From positions 1 to 54,679 of the forward strand of contig CAAEVH010000070.1 in NCBI GenBank assembly GCA_900759445.1: DNA of 54,679 bases, read 5' to 3'. Positions 19,708 to 29,416 of the stretch are shown here, in pieces. Each line of letters begins with the position of its first letter. The stretch's first letter is position 1. Both the position numbers and the translations under genes were made by a program. The notes beneath the pieces are model-generated. The model worked only from the letters and a program-made list of their open reading frames with translations. It had not been told where the DNA came from and did no database searches. The DNA comes from an uncultured Raoultella sp. (GTDB lineage: Bacteria; Pseudomonadota; Gammaproteobacteria; Enterobacterales; Enterobacteriaceae).

Positions 19708-20553
19708 CTATTTCCCCGCCTCCGGATGCGTATCAAACGCCGCCATTACCGTCGCCAGCTCATCCTGGGTAAACCCATGCTTCACGTCCTCCACGCCCAG
19801 GCCAAACCGCTCCTGCAACAAAGCATACAGACTGGCGACGTCAGGTAGATTAATCTGTTCTACCGCGTGTCCATCCTGATAATGGGTGAAATGAAAATTG
19901 GTTAACGTTAATTTCCCGCCGTCGGGCAGATGACGACACATCAGCAAATGATGGCGAAAATGTGATTGCGGCCAGTGAGCGGACCAGAAGTTGCCTATCA
20001 GATAATCGCTCTGATGCTGGACGACCAGGTCGAAACGGTACATTGATTGCCAGTGTTCGTGATGACAGAACTGTAGGATCCAGTCTTCACCTTCCTGAAT
20101 CAGCCGATACTCGCCGTGTGGTGTCTTCTGCTCAACATTCGCCTGCAGACGAATCGGCGCCGTCAGCGTCTGCCCGCCGAAACCAACGTCGGCGATCCAC
20201 TGCTCTCCCTGCAACTCAACCAGCAACAGACGATGCGTGCGTGGTGGCAGGCTTGACGGGTTCGCCAGTACCACACGTCCGAGCAGACTGCGTACGGTAA
20301 AACCGATTTCGCGTAGCGCTCGCTCAAATACTCCGTTCTGTTCAAAACAATAGCCGCCGCGACGCGCCGTCACCAGCTTCTCTTCCAAAGACAAATCGTC
20401 AAGCTGCATCTCTCTTGGAAGCAATACATCCAGGTTTTCAAAAGGTATGGCGGCGTTGTGCAGTAAATGCAGCGCCCGTAAGGTTTCAATGTTGACCCTG
20501 GCCAAATCTGACCAGCCAATACGGGCAAAATAAGCGGTTAAAAAAGGCGTCAT
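19708..20553 (-). CDS. nhoA: Arylamine N-acetyltransferase (N-hydroxyarylamine O-acetyltransferase)
   Basis: This 281-residue cytosolic enzyme transfers acetyl from acetyl-CoA to arylamines, hydrazines and N-hydroxyarylamines. The catalytic triad is visible: Cys69 in RRGGYCFEQN, His107 in PPRTHRLLL and Asp122 in WIADVGFGGQ. Length matches E. coli and Salmonella NhoA. It is divergent from yddH. Confidence 0.95.
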   Translation of the reverse strand: MTPFLTAYFARIGWSDLARVNIETLRALHLLHNAAIPFENLDVLLPREMQLDDLSLEEKLVTARRGGYCFEQNGVFERALREIGFTVRSLLGRVVLANPSSLPPRTHRLLLVELQGEQWIADVGFGGQTLTAPIRLQANVEQKTPHGEYRLIQEGEDWILQFCHHEHWQSMYRFDLVVQHQSDYLIGNFWSAHWPQSHFRHHLLMCRHLPDGGKLTLTNFHFTHYQDGHAVEQINLPDVASLYALLQERFGLGVEDVKHGFTQDELATVMAAFDTHPEAGK

Positions 20554-20710
20554 ACGGAGTTCCTGTTCAATTAATGCAGTACTTATAACGCATTTTTAAT
20601 TTTGCGCCGTCGATTTTGTGCGTTGTTCCTCCAGACGAGGCGACAAAATCGCTAATACCGTTAATATCTATGTTTATTGTGGTGTGTTATCTCTCAGCCA
20701 AGGAGCATCC

Positions 20711-21283
20711 ATGAGCCATTTTCGTCCGATCGAATTAAAACATGCCAGTCGGTTGCTAAATCACGGCCCAACGATATTAATCACCAGCCGGGATGAGCAT
20801 ACCGAGCGGCGAAATGTGATGGCTGCCGCGTGGTCAATGCCCGTGGAGTTTGAACCACCGCGGATCGCGATTGTTGTCGACAAGACCGCCTGGTCACGTG
20901 AGCTCATTGAACGTAGCGGCAAATTCGGCATCGTTATTCCGGGCGTTGCCGCCGCCAACTGGACCTGGGCCGTAGGCAGCGTTTCCGGTCGTGTGGAAGA
21001 TAAATTCAACTGCTACGGCATTCCCGTGGTGCAGGGACCGGTACTGGGTTTACCGCTGATTGAAGCCAAATGTCTGGCCTGGATGGAGTGCCGCCTGTTG
21101 CCTGCCACTGCGGCACAGGAAAAATATGACACGCTGTTTGGTGAAGTGGTCTCGGCTGCCGCTGATGAGCGAGCCTTCGTGGAAGGACGCTGGCAGTTTG
21201 ATGATGGCAAGCTCAATACCCTGCATCATCTTGGGGCCGGAACGTTTGTCACCAGTGGAAAACTCATAACAGCAGCTGAATAA
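20711..21283 (+). CDS. yddH: Flavin reductase-like, FMN-binding protein YddH
   Basis: This 190-residue protein has a flavin reductase-like split-barrel domain over most of its length (about 10-165). The start at 20711 (MSHFRPIELK) follows AAGGAG directly; the upstream in-frame ATG at 20618 has no such signal. The substrate is unknown. A strong bidirectional terminator follows. Confidence 0.88.
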   Translation: MSHFRPIELKHASRLLNHGPTILITSRDEHTERRNVMAAAWSMPVEFEPPRIAIVVDKTAWSRELIERSGKFGIVIPGVAAANWTWAVGSVSGRVEDKFNCYGIPVVQGPVLGLPLIEAKCLAWMECRLLPATAAQEKYDTLFGEVVSAAADERAFVEGRWQFDDGKLNTLHHLGAGTFVTSGKLITAAE

Positions 21284-21293
21284 TGGCACGACA

Positions 21294-21320
21294 AAACGGG
21301 CGGATTTTCCGCCCGTTTTT
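21294..21320. terminator. Bidirectional terminator between yddH and pptA
   Basis: AAACGGGCGGA / TCCGCCCGTTT hairpin with a 3-base loop, followed by TTTTCTT on the plus strand and with an A-run on the other side, between convergent genes. Confidence 0.85.
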
Positions 21321-21322
21321 TC

Positions 21323-21550
21323 TTACATGCTGTAGCCGGGTTTTTTAATCAACCTGGCCATCTGTGGCGCAATCTCCACATCCCACACGCCCTGCCACGC
21401 CTCGGGCTCAATTTCATTAAGCGCCACGCTCACTGAACTGTCTTTGCTTTGCAAATGACGAATAATGACGTCGGTAATATCCGCCGCCAGCGCGGATTTT
21501 TGTTCGTCGTTCAGGTCGCGAGGAAAACATTTGATATCGACGTGCGGCAT
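21323..21550 (-). CDS. pptA: 4-oxalocrotonate tautomerase-family protein PptA
   Basis: This 75-residue tautomerase begins [10 protein letters not shown]. Proline 2 becomes the catalytic N-terminal Pro after Met removal, as in E. coli PptA (YdcE, 77 residues). The start at 21550 is fixed by that proline; a longer reading frame upstream lacks it. It lies 34 nt after the stop of the LacI-type gene on the same strand and may be co-transcribed. The physiological substrate is unknown. Confidence 0.9.
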   Translation of the reverse strand: MPHVDIKCFPRDLNDEQKSALAADITDVIIRHLQSKDSSVSVALNEIEPEAWQGVWDVEIAPQMARLIKKPGYSM

Positions 21551-21584
21551 AGCAGATTCCTTATTGTTTTGGGATGCAGGTAAC

Positions 21585-22589
21585 TTATGCGGATTCTCGT
21601 TCCACCAGGTGAAATCCAACATCAATGATATCGTCTTCACGCGGAATTTGTTCGATACGATCGGCAAGCAGAGAGGCGGCGCGTTGTCCAATAGCCCGTC
21701 TGTCGACGCTGACGGTGGTGATGGCAGGTCGGTTACTGGCGGCAAAGTCGAGATCGCCAAAACCGATTACCGCTAATTCCTGCGGCACGCGTAGACCACG
21801 GCTTTCGGCTTCCATGATCGCCCCCTGAGCTAACGTATCTGAGCTACAGACGATGACATCAAACACGCGTTCAGCCAATAGCTGTGCCAACCCGCTACGC
21901 CCCAATGCCAGAGAGGCAGGAAGCGGGACATCCACCTGTGCGCCAGCCGCGATACCATGACGACTCAGCGCATCGCACAGTCCTTGTTTACGCTGGCCTG
22001 CCCGGCGATCGGCGGTCCATAGCAAACCAGGACGGCGATACCCTTTGTCCAGCAAATAGTCTGCTACCGCCTGCCCGACTTTTTCATGCGAAAACCCCAC
22101 CAGCATATCGATGGGCGTTGGCGTTAAATCCCATATTTCCACGACCGGGATGGCCGCATTAAGAATCACCTTTTTCAGCTCGGCGGTATGATGGATACCG
22201 GTGAGCACTACACCATCCGGGCGACGAGAAAGCAGCGTCGCCACCAGCTCAGCCTCTGTTTGCGGCGTATAACCCGACACGCAAAGCAAGATGTGGTATC
22301 CGCGTTCAGCCAGTTCATCGCTTAATGACTGGATGGTATCGACAAACATATTGTTGTTAATTTGTGGGACAACCACAGCAATAAGCTTACTGCGACGCGA
22401 CGCCAGCCCCCCGGCCAGCGCGTTGGGAATATAGCCAGTGGCGCGTACCGCCTGCATCACTTTTTCTACTGTTCTCGGGCGCACCAGTTGCGGGGTATTC
22501 AACGCCCTGCTCACCGTCATGGGCGACAATCCCGCGGTACGGGCAACATCTTCCAGCGTGGGTGCGCGCGGAGGTCTGGGATTTTTCAC
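21585..22589 (-). CDS. LacI-family repressor, probably of the talarate/galactarate genes
   Basis: This LacI/GalR regulator is about 334 residues long, with the helix-turn-helix [20 protein letters not shown] near the N-terminus, hinge region [15 protein letters not shown] and a periplasmic-binding-type sugar domain similar to GntR/IdnR. The start is uncertain. I prefer GTG at 22589, which has AAGGG 9 nt upstream and gives a family-typical N-terminus; ATGs at 22640 and 22637 would add 16-17 residues but lack a ribosome-binding site. It is divergent from the sugar-acid dehydratase, with repeated operator-like sequence in the spacer. Ligand identity is inferred from context. Confidence 0.85.
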   Translation of the reverse strand: MKNPRPPRAPTLEDVARTAGLSPMTVSRALNTPQLVRPRTVEKVMQAVRATGYIPNALAGGLASRRSKLIAVVVPQINNNMFVDTIQSLSDELAERGYHILLCVSGYTPQTEAELVATLLSRRPDGVVLTGIHHTAELKKVILNAAIPVVEIWDLTPTPIDMLVGFSHEKVGQAVADYLLDKGYRRPGLLWTADRRAGQRKQGLCDALSRHGIAAGAQVDVPLPASLALGRSGLAQLLAERVFDVIVCSSDTLAQGAIMEAESRGLRVPQELAVIGFGDLDFAASNRPAITTVSVDRRAIGQRAASLLADRIEQIPREDDIIDVGFHLVERESA

Positions 22590-22700
22590 TGTCGATGCCC
22601 TTGTCAAAAATCGCTGATTTATCCTGGCATTATTCATCATGATTTCGGCTATTGCCAGCGCCCCTCTACGATAACGCTGAGAAAACAGCAGCTTAGTTAA

Positions 22701-22885
22701 TTAGCGCCATCTGAAATGATAGCGCAATCATAATGACTTGTGCATTTACCCATAAAGTATTGGAATGTGATGCTGTTTACAAGTTACTGCCCTTTTGTCT
22801 CAGTATTTGTGAGCGATTGTTCAAAACGCATTCAATTCGCTGGCGCAATGATTGCGCTAACACTAAAAATGTTAGCGCAATCATT
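22701..22885. promoter_or_regulatory. Operator array for the LacI-type regulator
   Basis: A motif TTAGCGCAATCAT occurs repeatedly. Forms are TTAGCGCCATC (22701-22711), GATAGCGCAATCAT (22718-22731), AATGATTGCGCTAAC (22847-22861) and its exact complement GTTAGCGCAATCATT (22871-22885). The last two form a 15-bp perfect inverted repeat with a 9-bp spacer just before the dehydratase ribosome-binding site. GCGCAATGATTGCGC at 22843-22857 is itself a 15-bp palindrome of operator type. One group lies near each divergent gene, about 140 bp apart, which would permit repression looping. Confidence 0.7.
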
Positions 22886-22908
22886 TGTTATCACCAGGAG
22901 AGATTAAA

Positions 22909-24105
22909 ATGTCATTAAGTGCGAATTCCGATGCCGTAACGTATGCCAAATCAGCCAATGCAAAAACCGCGGCTGAAACCGGCGACCGTATCGAGTGGGT
23001 TAAGCTGTCCCTGGCTTTCCTTCCTCTGGCAACACCCGTGAGCGATGCCAAAGTGCTGACCGGTCGCCAGAAACCCCTAACCGAAGTCGCCATTATTATC
23101 GCGGAGATCCGCAGTCGCGACGGGTTTGAAGGCGTTGGATTTAGTTACTCCAAACGGGCTGGCGGCCAGGGAATCTATGCTCATGCCAAAGAAATTGCCG
23201 ATAACCTGTTAGGCGAAGATCCAAACGATATCGACAAGATCTACACCAAGCTACTGTGGGCTGGAGCTTCCGTAGGGCGCAGCGGCATGGCGGTTCAGGC
23301 TATCTCCCCTATCGATATCGCCTTGTGGGATATGAAGGCCAAGCGTGCAGGGTTGCCGCTGGCAAAACTATTGGGTGCACACCGGGACTCCGTGCAGTGT
23401 TACAACACCTCCGGCGGATTCCTGCATACGCCGCTGGATCAGGTGCTCAAAAACGTCGTTATTTCCCGTGAAAACGGCATTGGCGGCATCAAACTCAAGG
23501 TTGGTCAGCCAAACTGCGCCGAGGATATTCGCCGCTTAACCGCGGTGCGTGAAGCGCTGGGCGATGACTTCCCGCTGATGGTCGATGCCAATCAGCAGTG
23601 GGATCGAGAAACCGCCATTCGTATGGGACGAAAAATGGAGCAGTTCAATCTGATCTGGATTGAAGAGCCGCTGGATGCCTACGATGTGGAAGGCCACGCC
23701 CAACTGGCCACCGCGCTTGATACCCCGATTGCTACCGGTGAAATGCTGACCAGTTTCCGCGAACATGAACAGCTGATCCTCGGTAATGCCAGTGATTTTG
23801 TGCAGCCCGATGCACCGCGTGTGGGGGGAATTTCACCGTTTCTGAAAATTATGGACCTGGCGGCGAAACACGGTCGCAAACTGGCTCCGCACTTTGCCAT
23901 GGAAGTTCACCTGCATCTGTCCGCCGCTTACCCGCTTGAGCCATGGTTGGAACATTTCGAATGGCTGAACCCGTTATTTAATGAACAGCTTGAGCTGCGC
24001 GATGGGCGGATGTGGGTTTCCGACCGTCACGGCCTGGGGTTCAGCATCAGCGAGCAGACACGCCGCTGGACGCAATTAACCTGCGAGTTTGGTAAACGTC
24101 CTTAA
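22909..24105 (+). CDS. L-talarate/galactarate dehydratase (enolase superfamily)
   Basis: This 398-residue mandelate racemase-subgroup enzyme is close, as I recall it, to Salmonella L-talarate/galactarate dehydratase. It would dehydrate L-talarate and galactarate to keto-deoxy sugar acids. Catalytic residues are visible: Lys195 and Lys197 (GIKLKVGQP), metal ligands Asp226 (MVDANQQW), Glu252 (IEEPLDAY) and Glu278 (TGEML), and general base His328 (APHFAMEVH). The start at 22909 follows AGGAGA. The gene is divergent from the LacI regulator and upstream of a matching MFS transporter. Confidence 0.92.
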   Translation: MSLSANSDAVTYAKSANAKTAAETGDRIEWVKLSLAFLPLATPVSDAKVLTGRQKPLTEVAIIIAEIRSRDGFEGVGFSYSKRAGGQGIYAHAKEIADNLLGEDPNDIDKIYTKLLWAGASVGRSGMAVQAISPIDIALWDMKAKRAGLPLAKLLGAHRDSVQCYNTSGGFLHTPLDQVLKNVVISRENGIGGIKLKVGQPNCAEDIRRLTAVREALGDDFPLMVDANQQWDRETAIRMGRKMEQFNLIWIEEPLDAYDVEGHAQLATALDTPIATGEMLTSFREHEQLILGNASDFVQPDAPRVGGISPFLKIMDLAAKHGRKLAPHFAMEVHLHLSAAYPLEPWLEHFEWLNPLFNEQLELRDGRMWVSDRHGLGFSISEQTRRWTQLTCEFGKRP

Positions 24106-24112
24106 TTTATTT

Positions 24113-24133
24113 GGCGGGTAAGTAATACCCGCC
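24113..24133 (+). other. Intercistronic hairpin between dehydratase and transporter
   Basis: GGCGGGTA / TACCCGCC, an 8-bp perfect stem with a 5-base loop, lies 7 bp after the dehydratase stop. It is not followed by a T tract (CTCTTCCCTAC), so it more likely tunes mRNA stability or gives partial attenuation than full termination. Confidence 0.5.
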
Positions 24134-24178
24134 CTCTTCCCTACAGAAACGCTCTCAACCTTATGAAAGGAGTGGGTG

Positions 24179-25489
24179 ATGAACACAATAATAAAGCGCA
24201 CAAAAGTGCGTTACGGTATTTTGATATTTCTATTTCTTGCCACCGTATTTAATTACGCCGATCGCGCGACGTTATCTGTCGTAGCTCCGATTATGAGCAA
24301 AGAATTAGGTTTTGATCCCGAAGCAATGGGACTGGCCTTTTCTGCCTTCGGTATTTCTTATGTCATTATGCAATTGCCTGGCGGCTGGCTACTTGATCGC
24401 TACGGTTCTCGTCTGGTATACGGCTGCGCCCTGATTGGCTGGTCACTGGTGACCATGTTTCAGGGCACCATTTATTTGTACGCCAGTCCACTTGTGGTAT
24501 TGATTATCTTACGTTTACTGATGGGTGCCATTGAGGCTCCGGCCTTTCCTGCCAACAGCCGATTAAGCGTACAGTGGTTTCCTAATAATGAACGAGGCTT
24601 TGTCACCTCAGTTTACCAGGCCGCGCAATATATCTCGTTAGGGGTAATTACACCGTTAATGACGATTATTTTGCATAATCTCAGCTGGCACTTTGTTTTT
24701 TATTATATCGGGGCGATTGGCGTTATTCTTGGCATCTTCTGGCTGGTAAAAGTCAGAGATCCTATGCATCATCCGAAGGTAAACCAGCAGGAAATTGACT
24801 ATATCCGGGAAGGCGGTGGCGAACCGTCGCTGGGAAATAAAAAAGAGCCACAGAAGATTACCTTTGCGCAAATAAAAAGCGTCTGCGTCAACCGCATGAT
24901 GATTGGCGTTTACATCGGGCAGTTCTGCGTGACGTCAATCACCTGGTTCTTCCTGACCTGGTTTCCTACCTATCTGTATCAGGCTAAAGGAATGTCGATC
25001 CTTAAAGTGGGGTTTGTCGCCAGTATTCCTGCCATTGCCGGGTTTATCGGTGGATTGTTAGGGGGCGTTTTTTCAGACTGGCTATTAAAGCGCGGCTACA
25101 GCCTGACGGTTGCTCGTAAGCTACCCGTTATCTGCGGAATGTTACTTTCCTGTGTCATCGTTATCGCTAACTACACCTCGTCAGAATTTGTGGTTATCGC
25201 GGCGATGAGTCTGGCATTTTTCGCTAAAGGCTTTGGCAATCTGGGATGGTGCGTACTTAGCGATACTTCCCCAAAAGAAGTGCTCGGCATTGCTGGCGGC
25301 GTATTCAATATGTGCGGCAATATGGCGAGTATTATCACGCCGCTGGTGATCGGCGTCATTCTGGCGAATACCCAGTCATTCGATTACGCCATTCTGTACG
25401 TCGGTTCGATGGGGCTGATTGGCCTGATTTCTTATCTGTTTATCGTGGGGCCGCTGGATCGTATTACGCTGAGCCCGTCCGTCGCGTAA
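24179..25489 (+). CDS. MFS sugar-acid transporter (anion:cation symporter family, GudP/GarP-like)
   Basis: This 436-residue, 12-helix transporter resembles glucarate/galactarate porters. FNYADRATLSVVAPIMSKEL in helix 1 and GGWLLDRYGSR (motif A, about 68-78) are characteristic of the ACS family. The location directly after the dehydratase suggests uptake of talarate/galactarate. The ATG at 24179 has AAAGGAGT 5 nt upstream; a GTG at 24176 is too close. A strong terminator ends the unit. Confidence 0.88.
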   Translation: MNTIIKRTKVRYGILIFLFLATVFNYADRATLSVVAPIMSKELGFDPEAMGLAFSAFGISYVIMQLPGGWLLDRYGSRLVYGCALIGWSLVTMFQGTIYLYASPLVVLIILRLLMGAIEAPAFPANSRLSVQWFPNNERGFVTSVYQAAQYISLGVITPLMTIILHNLSWHFVFYYIGAIGVILGIFWLVKVRDPMHHPKVNQQEIDYIREGGGEPSLGNKKEPQKITFAQIKSVCVNRMMIGVYIGQFCVTSITWFFLTWFPTYLYQAKGMSILKVGFVASIPAIAGFIGGLLGGVFSDWLLKRGYSLTVARKLPVICGMLLSCVIVIANYTSSEFVVIAAMSLAFFAKGFGNLGWCVLSDTSPKEVLGIAGGVFNMCGNMASIITPLVIGVILANTQSFDYAILYVGSMGLIGLISYLFIVGPLDRITLSPSVA

Positions 25490-25514
25490 TGTAAGCTTAT
25501 GGCGATAGTTCGCC

Positions 25515-25557
25515 CGCTGTTCCGGGATTTGCACTCCTGCGGAACAGCGTTTTTTTA
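25515..25557. terminator. Intrinsic terminator after the sugar-acid transporter
   Basis: CGCTGTTCCG (25515-25524) pairs with CGGAACAGCG (25540-25549), followed by a run of seven Ts. It lies between convergent transporter and yncG. Confidence 0.88.
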
Positions 25558-25558
25558 T

Positions 25559-26176
25559 TCAAATAATCTTATTATTTTTCAGTACAGTACGCAGTCGCGG
25601 GTGCTGGCAAACCGCGTCAGCGATGGCGCTGATATTGGGCGTGTTGTCCTGAAACCAGTCATGCCCCGGCCCCCAGGTGCGCATAACGGCAATATAAACG
25701 TCCAGCAGTGTTAGCTGATCGCCGAACGCGTACGGCTCAGCGCTTAGCTGGTCGTTCAGCCACATATAAAGCGATTTGCGGTACTCAATACAGTTCTTTT
25801 TCAACTGCGCCGCGGCGTCTGGTACCCAGCGTTGTGGATAATCGGCATAGGTAAACGTTGGATAGACATTTGCCACCAGCCATATCAACAGACGCTGAAA
25901 CTGCTGGCGCTCAGCGTGCCCAACGGGTGGCGCAAGTTCAGGACAACGATCGAGGATCATCAGGGCGATCGCCGCCGTTTCCGTCATCACGTTACCATTT
26001 TCCAATATCAGTGTGGGCACCTGGCACAACGGATTCATTTTTTTAAGCAACTCCCGCGAAGGCCCGTCGCGGTCAAAACCATCCACATCAATAAAGCTGT
26101 AAGGGATCTCCGCCAGTGTGAGCATCACTTCACTGATGGCCGATCCCCAGCCCGGCACCCCATAGACCTTAATCAT
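25559..26176 (-). CDS. yncG: Glutathione S-transferase-like protein YncG
   Basis: This 205-residue protein aligns along its length with E. coli YncG. It has an N-terminal thioredoxin-like GST domain (about 1-80, with NPLCQVPTL and MTETAAI, the glutathione-binding segment) and a helical C-terminal domain. The substrate is unknown. It is on the same strand as, and downstream of, the ABC/monooxygenase operon with an 82-bp gap, so partial read-through is possible. Confidence 0.9.
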   Translation of the reverse strand: MIKVYGVPGWGSAISEVMLTLAEIPYSFIDVDGFDRDGPSRELLKKMNPLCQVPTLILENGNVMTETAAIALMILDRCPELAPPVGHAERQQFQRLLIWLVANVYPTFTYADYPQRWVPDAAAQLKKNCIEYRKSLYMWLNDQLSAEPYAFGDQLTLLDVYIAVMRTWGPGHDWFQDNTPNISAIADAVCQHPRLRTVLKNNKII

Positions 26177-26258
26177 GCTGCAACCCCCAAAGTTAAAACC
26201 CTAAGTGTAGAGCAGCATTCGTCAGTCTATGCAGACCTGCCTATCTTTCCCTTGAAGT

Positions 26259-27032
26259 TCACAGCACTTTCGACAAGAATTGCTGGGTGCGCGTGTGGCG
26301 TGGATGATTCAGCACCTGCTCGCTGCTGCCCTGTTCGACAATTTTGCCATCGACCATAAACACCACCTGATCCGCCACTTCCCGGGCGAACCCAATCTCG
26401 TGCGTCACCACAACCAGCGTGGTTCCCGACTGCGCCAGTGCTTTGATGACATCCAGAACTTCGCCTACCAGTTCAGGATCCAGCGCTGAAGTGGGTTCAT
26501 CAAACAGCATAACGCGTGGATTTAGCGCCAGCGCACGGGCAATAGCGATACGCTGCTGCTGACCGCCGGAGAGATGACGCGACCAGGCATCGGCTTTATT
26601 ACGCAGGCCAACGGCATCAAGCAGAGTTAATGCCCGCTCGGTGGCGGCTTTACGCGATGCCAGACCGTGCGCAATGGGCGCTTCAATCAAATTCTCCAGC
26701 ACCGTTAAGTGCGGAAACAGATTAAAATTCTGGAATACATAGCCGACGTTAACGCGCTGGCGCAAAATTTCCGCCTCTTTCAGCTCATACAGCCTGTCTC
26801 CCTGCCGACGATAACCAATGTAATCGCCATCGATTTGAATAAACCCTTCATCGACGCGCTCCAGATGGTTGATCGTCCGCAAGAGTGTGGATTTCCCTGA
26901 ACCGGACGGGCCAAGAATAACCGTTACCGTTCCGGGAGGGATCTCCAGCGACACATTATCCAGCGCTTTGTGGCGACCGAAGTATTTGCTGACGCCGGTA
27001 ATGGAAATATGGCCTTCAGGCGAGTGGGACAT
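26259..27032 (-). CDS. Polar amino-acid type ABC transporter, ATP-binding protein
   Basis: This 257-residue ATPase of the HisP/GlnQ class has Walker [10 protein letters not shown] (41-49), Q-loop [10 protein letters not shown], signature LSGGQQQR (154-161) and Walker B VMLFDEPT (174-181). The start at 27032 ([10 protein letters not shown]) has AGGAGG 7 nt upstream and overlaps the permease gene by 17 nt. It is the last gene of the seven-gene operon and energises import by the adjacent permease and binding protein. Confidence 0.9.
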   Translation of the reverse strand: MSHSPEGHISITGVSKYFGRHKALDNVSLEIPPGTVTVILGPSGSGKSTLLRTINHLERVDEGFIQIDGDYIGYRRQGDRLYELKEAEILRQRVNVGYVFQNFNLFPHLTVLENLIEAPIAHGLASRKAATERALTLLDAVGLRNKADAWSRHLSGGQQQRIAIARALALNPRVMLFDEPTSALDPELVGEVLDVIKALAQSGTTLVVVTHEIGFAREVADQVVFMVDGKIVEQGSSEQVLNHPRHTRTQQFLSKVL

Positions 27033-27942
27033 GGACGGCCTCCTGCTGCTGACGTTGACGGTTGCGTTTTTCTGCACGGCTCACCCGGGCGGTATTGATT
27101 GCTGAACGTCGCTCGCTGCGGGCCAGCGCGCGTTCGACCAGGTGCTGAATTAACGACAGGACGCTGGTGATCACCAGATACCACACCGCACCCACCATCA
27201 GCAGCGGGATCACTTCCTGCGTGCGGTTGTAGATCATCTGGATGGTGTAGAACAGCTCAGGCATTGCCAGCACGTATACCATCGCCGTCCCTTTCGCCAG
27301 ACTGATGATTTCATTGAAGCCAGCAGGCAAAATGGTGCGCAGCGCCTGCGGCAGAATAATCCGCAGCGTACGTCGCCATGCGGGTAAGCCCAGCGCTGCC
27401 GCTGCCTCGTACTGGCCATGGTCAACCCCTAAAAATCCACCACGAATAATTTCAGCGGTATAGGCGCTTTGCACCAGCGTCAGGCCAACCACTGCGGTGG
27501 AAAACTGGCCGAGCACATTGATGGTCTCAAAACTGCCCCATTGAATGGGAGTAAACGGAATACCAATCGCCAGCGTGTCGTACAAATAGGAGAAGTTGTA
27601 CAAAACGATGAGCACCACAATCAGCGGTAACGAACGAAACAGCCAGATGTATCCCCATGCCAGACCGTTCAGCAACCAGGAAGATGAAAGTCGTGACAGC
27701 GCCAGCAGACCACCGATGATAATACTCAACAGCGTACCGATAAGCGTCAGTAGCAGAGTTTGCCCAAGGCCGGACAAGATAACCGGATCAAAGAACCAAC
27801 GGGCAAACACGCCCCATTCCCAGCGCGGATTAAACGCCACGGACTGGATAATCACCGCCAGGACAAACAAGGCAATGACTGCACCTGCGGTGCGCATCGG
27901 ATAGCGCGCCGGTACGACTTTAATACTCTCCGTCGTTTTCAT
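27016..27942 (-). CDS. Polar amino-acid type ABC transporter, permease
   Basis: This 308-residue inner-membrane permease has about five to six helices. The EAA-type loop [20 protein letters not shown] (about 208-227) contacts the ATPase. Two residual His/Gln-permease features are visible: a long N-terminal cytoplasmic/helix-1 segment and a charged C-terminal tail. Only one permease gene is present, so it is expected to form a homodimer. It is preceded by the GNAT gene with a 9-nt gap. Confidence 0.88.
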   Translation of the reverse strand: MKTTESIKVVPARYPMRTAGAVIALFVLAVIIQSVAFNPRWEWGVFARWFFDPVILSGLGQTLLLTLIGTLLSIIIGGLLALSRLSSSWLLNGLAWGYIWLFRSLPLIVVLIVLYNFSYLYDTLAIGIPFTPIQWGSFETINVLGQFSTAVVGLTLVQSAYTAEIIRGGFLGVDHGQYEAAAALGLPAWRRTLRIILPQALRTILPAGFNEIISLAKGTAMVYVLAMPELFYTIQMIYNRTQEVIPLLMVGAVWYLVITSVLSLIQHLVERALARSERRSAINTARVSRAEKRNRQRQQQEAVHVPLA

Positions 27943-27951
27943 CTTCTCTCC

Positions 27952-28461
27952 TCAGGCTATTCTGGCCTGACCGGCGATGGTCAACAGTTTGGTAAAGCGC
28001 AGCCGGCCATCAAACGGTGGCAGGCTGTACTCTTCGGGATCGCGCGCTGTATCAAATTGCGGATCGTAGCCCTGGCTTAAATAAAGTCGCACGGCCTCCG
28101 GCTGGCGAAATCCCGTGGTCAGATAAATCCGGCTGTAGCCCGCCAGCAGCGCCCTGCGTTCCAGCTCTTGCACCACGCGCGCCGCCAGCCCCTGCTGACG
28201 CAGGCTGCTTTTCGTCCAGATGCGCTTAATCTCGGCGGTGTCTTTGTCGTAAGGTTTGTAGGCCCCGGTGGCGATAATCTCGCCGCTGCGTTCCAGTACC
28301 ACGAAAAGTCCCTGCGGTGCCAGATACCATTCGGTCAGCTCCACTTCAGCGTCGCGAGAAAAATAATCGCCATAACGAGCGGCATATTCACCGAACAGAC
28401 CGTTCAAAATTGGCTGCAGCTCGCTGGCTTCAGGTGAGACCACGCGAAATTGATCGCTCAC
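27952..28461 (-). CDS. GNAT-family N-acetyltransferase in the S-compound operon
   Basis: This 169-residue acetyl-CoA-dependent acetyltransferase has the motif A segment LRQQGLAARVVQELERRA (about 86-103), including the Q/R-x-x-G-x-A pyrophosphate loop. Its location between importer genes suggests it acetylates the imported substrate on its amino group, as the acetyltransferase does in Bacillus S-(2-succino)cysteine breakdown. That role is inferred from operon content. It lies 10 nt after the binding-protein gene. Confidence 0.82.
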   Translation of the reverse strand: MSDQFRVVSPEASELQPILNGLFGEYAARYGDYFSRDAEVELTEWYLAPQGLFVVLERSGEIIATGAYKPYDKDTAEIKRIWTKSSLRQQGLAARVVQELERRALLAGYSRIYLTTGFRQPEAVRLYLSQGYDPQFDTARDPEEYSLPPFDGRLRFTKLLTIAGQARIA

Positions 28462-28471
28462 GATGACCTCC

Positions 28472-29404
28472 TTAGTCGCCTAAACCGGCCGGGTTGATTT
28501 CAGATTGCGGAATACGCTCCACCCCTTCTCCCCAGCGGTTCAGCACCTTGTCATAGTCGCCGTTGCCAATTACGCCGTTGAGGGCGGTTTGTACCGGCAG
28601 AACCAGACCGCTGTCCTTTTTCAGCGTCACAGCGATGTGTGCCGCTTTTGGCCAACCGCCATCAACGCTGCCCACCCGTTGCGTTTTACCGTTGAGTGCA
28701 GCTTTCCACGCGCCGATAACGTTAGGACCGAAGTAAGCATCGGCGCGGCCTGACTGCAGAGCCAGGGTTTGCGCGGCATCATCTTTGGTATACACCGGCG
28801 TAAACGGCTGCAACCCTTTCTTCACGTTCTCATCGTTCCAGGCGAGCAGGATGGCTTCCTGATTTGTCCCCGAACCGACGATGATACGCAGACCGGCGAT
28901 ATCTTCTGCCTGCTCGATTTTCTTCAGCTTACTGCCGGTTTTGACATAGAAGCCAAGGGAGTCCTTACGATACGTCGCGAAATCGAATTTCTCTTTGCGG
29001 GCTTTGGTGACGGTAATATTGCTGATCGCGGCATCATATTTGCCGGACGTGACGCCCAGCGGCCAGTCTTCCCATGACGTGGGTACGACGTTGAGTTCCA
29101 GCCCCAGACTGTCAGCCACCAGACGCGCGATGTCCGCCTCGCTGCCGATCAGTGTCTTATTGTCATCGGCAAAGACGGTCAGCGGCGGCTGGCTTAACCC
29201 GGCAATCGCCACGGTGAATTTACCCGGTACGGCCAGGTGCAGGTTCGCGGGCAACTGCGCAATCGCCTGCGGATTTTTTGCCGTATTGATTGGCGTTTTA
29301 TTGGCTTCCAGGCTTACGCCTGTACCGTTAATAGTCACATCATTTGCCCAGACGTTAGCGCTGAAAGCCAGTGACAGCGCGAGGAAGACTGATTTTTTCC
29401 GCAT
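28472..29404 (-). CDS. Periplasmic substrate-binding protein, polar amino-acid ABC transporter
   Basis: This 310-residue SBP family 3 protein has a Sec signal peptide (MRKKSVFLALSLAFSANVWA, cleavage before NDVTI). A family-3 ligand region includes GSEADIARLVADSLGLEL and WPLGVTSGKYDAAISNITVT. It has no lipobox and so is probably a soluble periplasmic protein. An extra segment of about 40 residues precedes the binding domain. It is encoded 12 nt after the monooxygenase gene. Confidence 0.88.
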   Translation of the reverse strand: MRKKSVFLALSLAFSANVWANDVTINGTGVSLEANKTPINTAKNPQAIAQLPANLHLAVPGKFTVAIAGLSQPPLTVFADDNKTLIGSEADIARLVADSLGLELNVVPTSWEDWPLGVTSGKYDAAISNITVTKARKEKFDFATYRKDSLGFYVKTGSKLKKIEQAEDIAGLRIIVGSGTNQEAILLAWNDENVKKGLQPFTPVYTKDDAAQTLALQSGRADAYFGPNVIGAWKAALNGKTQRVGSVDGGWPKAAHIAVTLKKDSGLVLPVQTALNGVIGNGDYDKVLNRWGEGVERIPQSEINPAGLGD

Positions 29405-29416
29405 AGCGTTTTTCTC

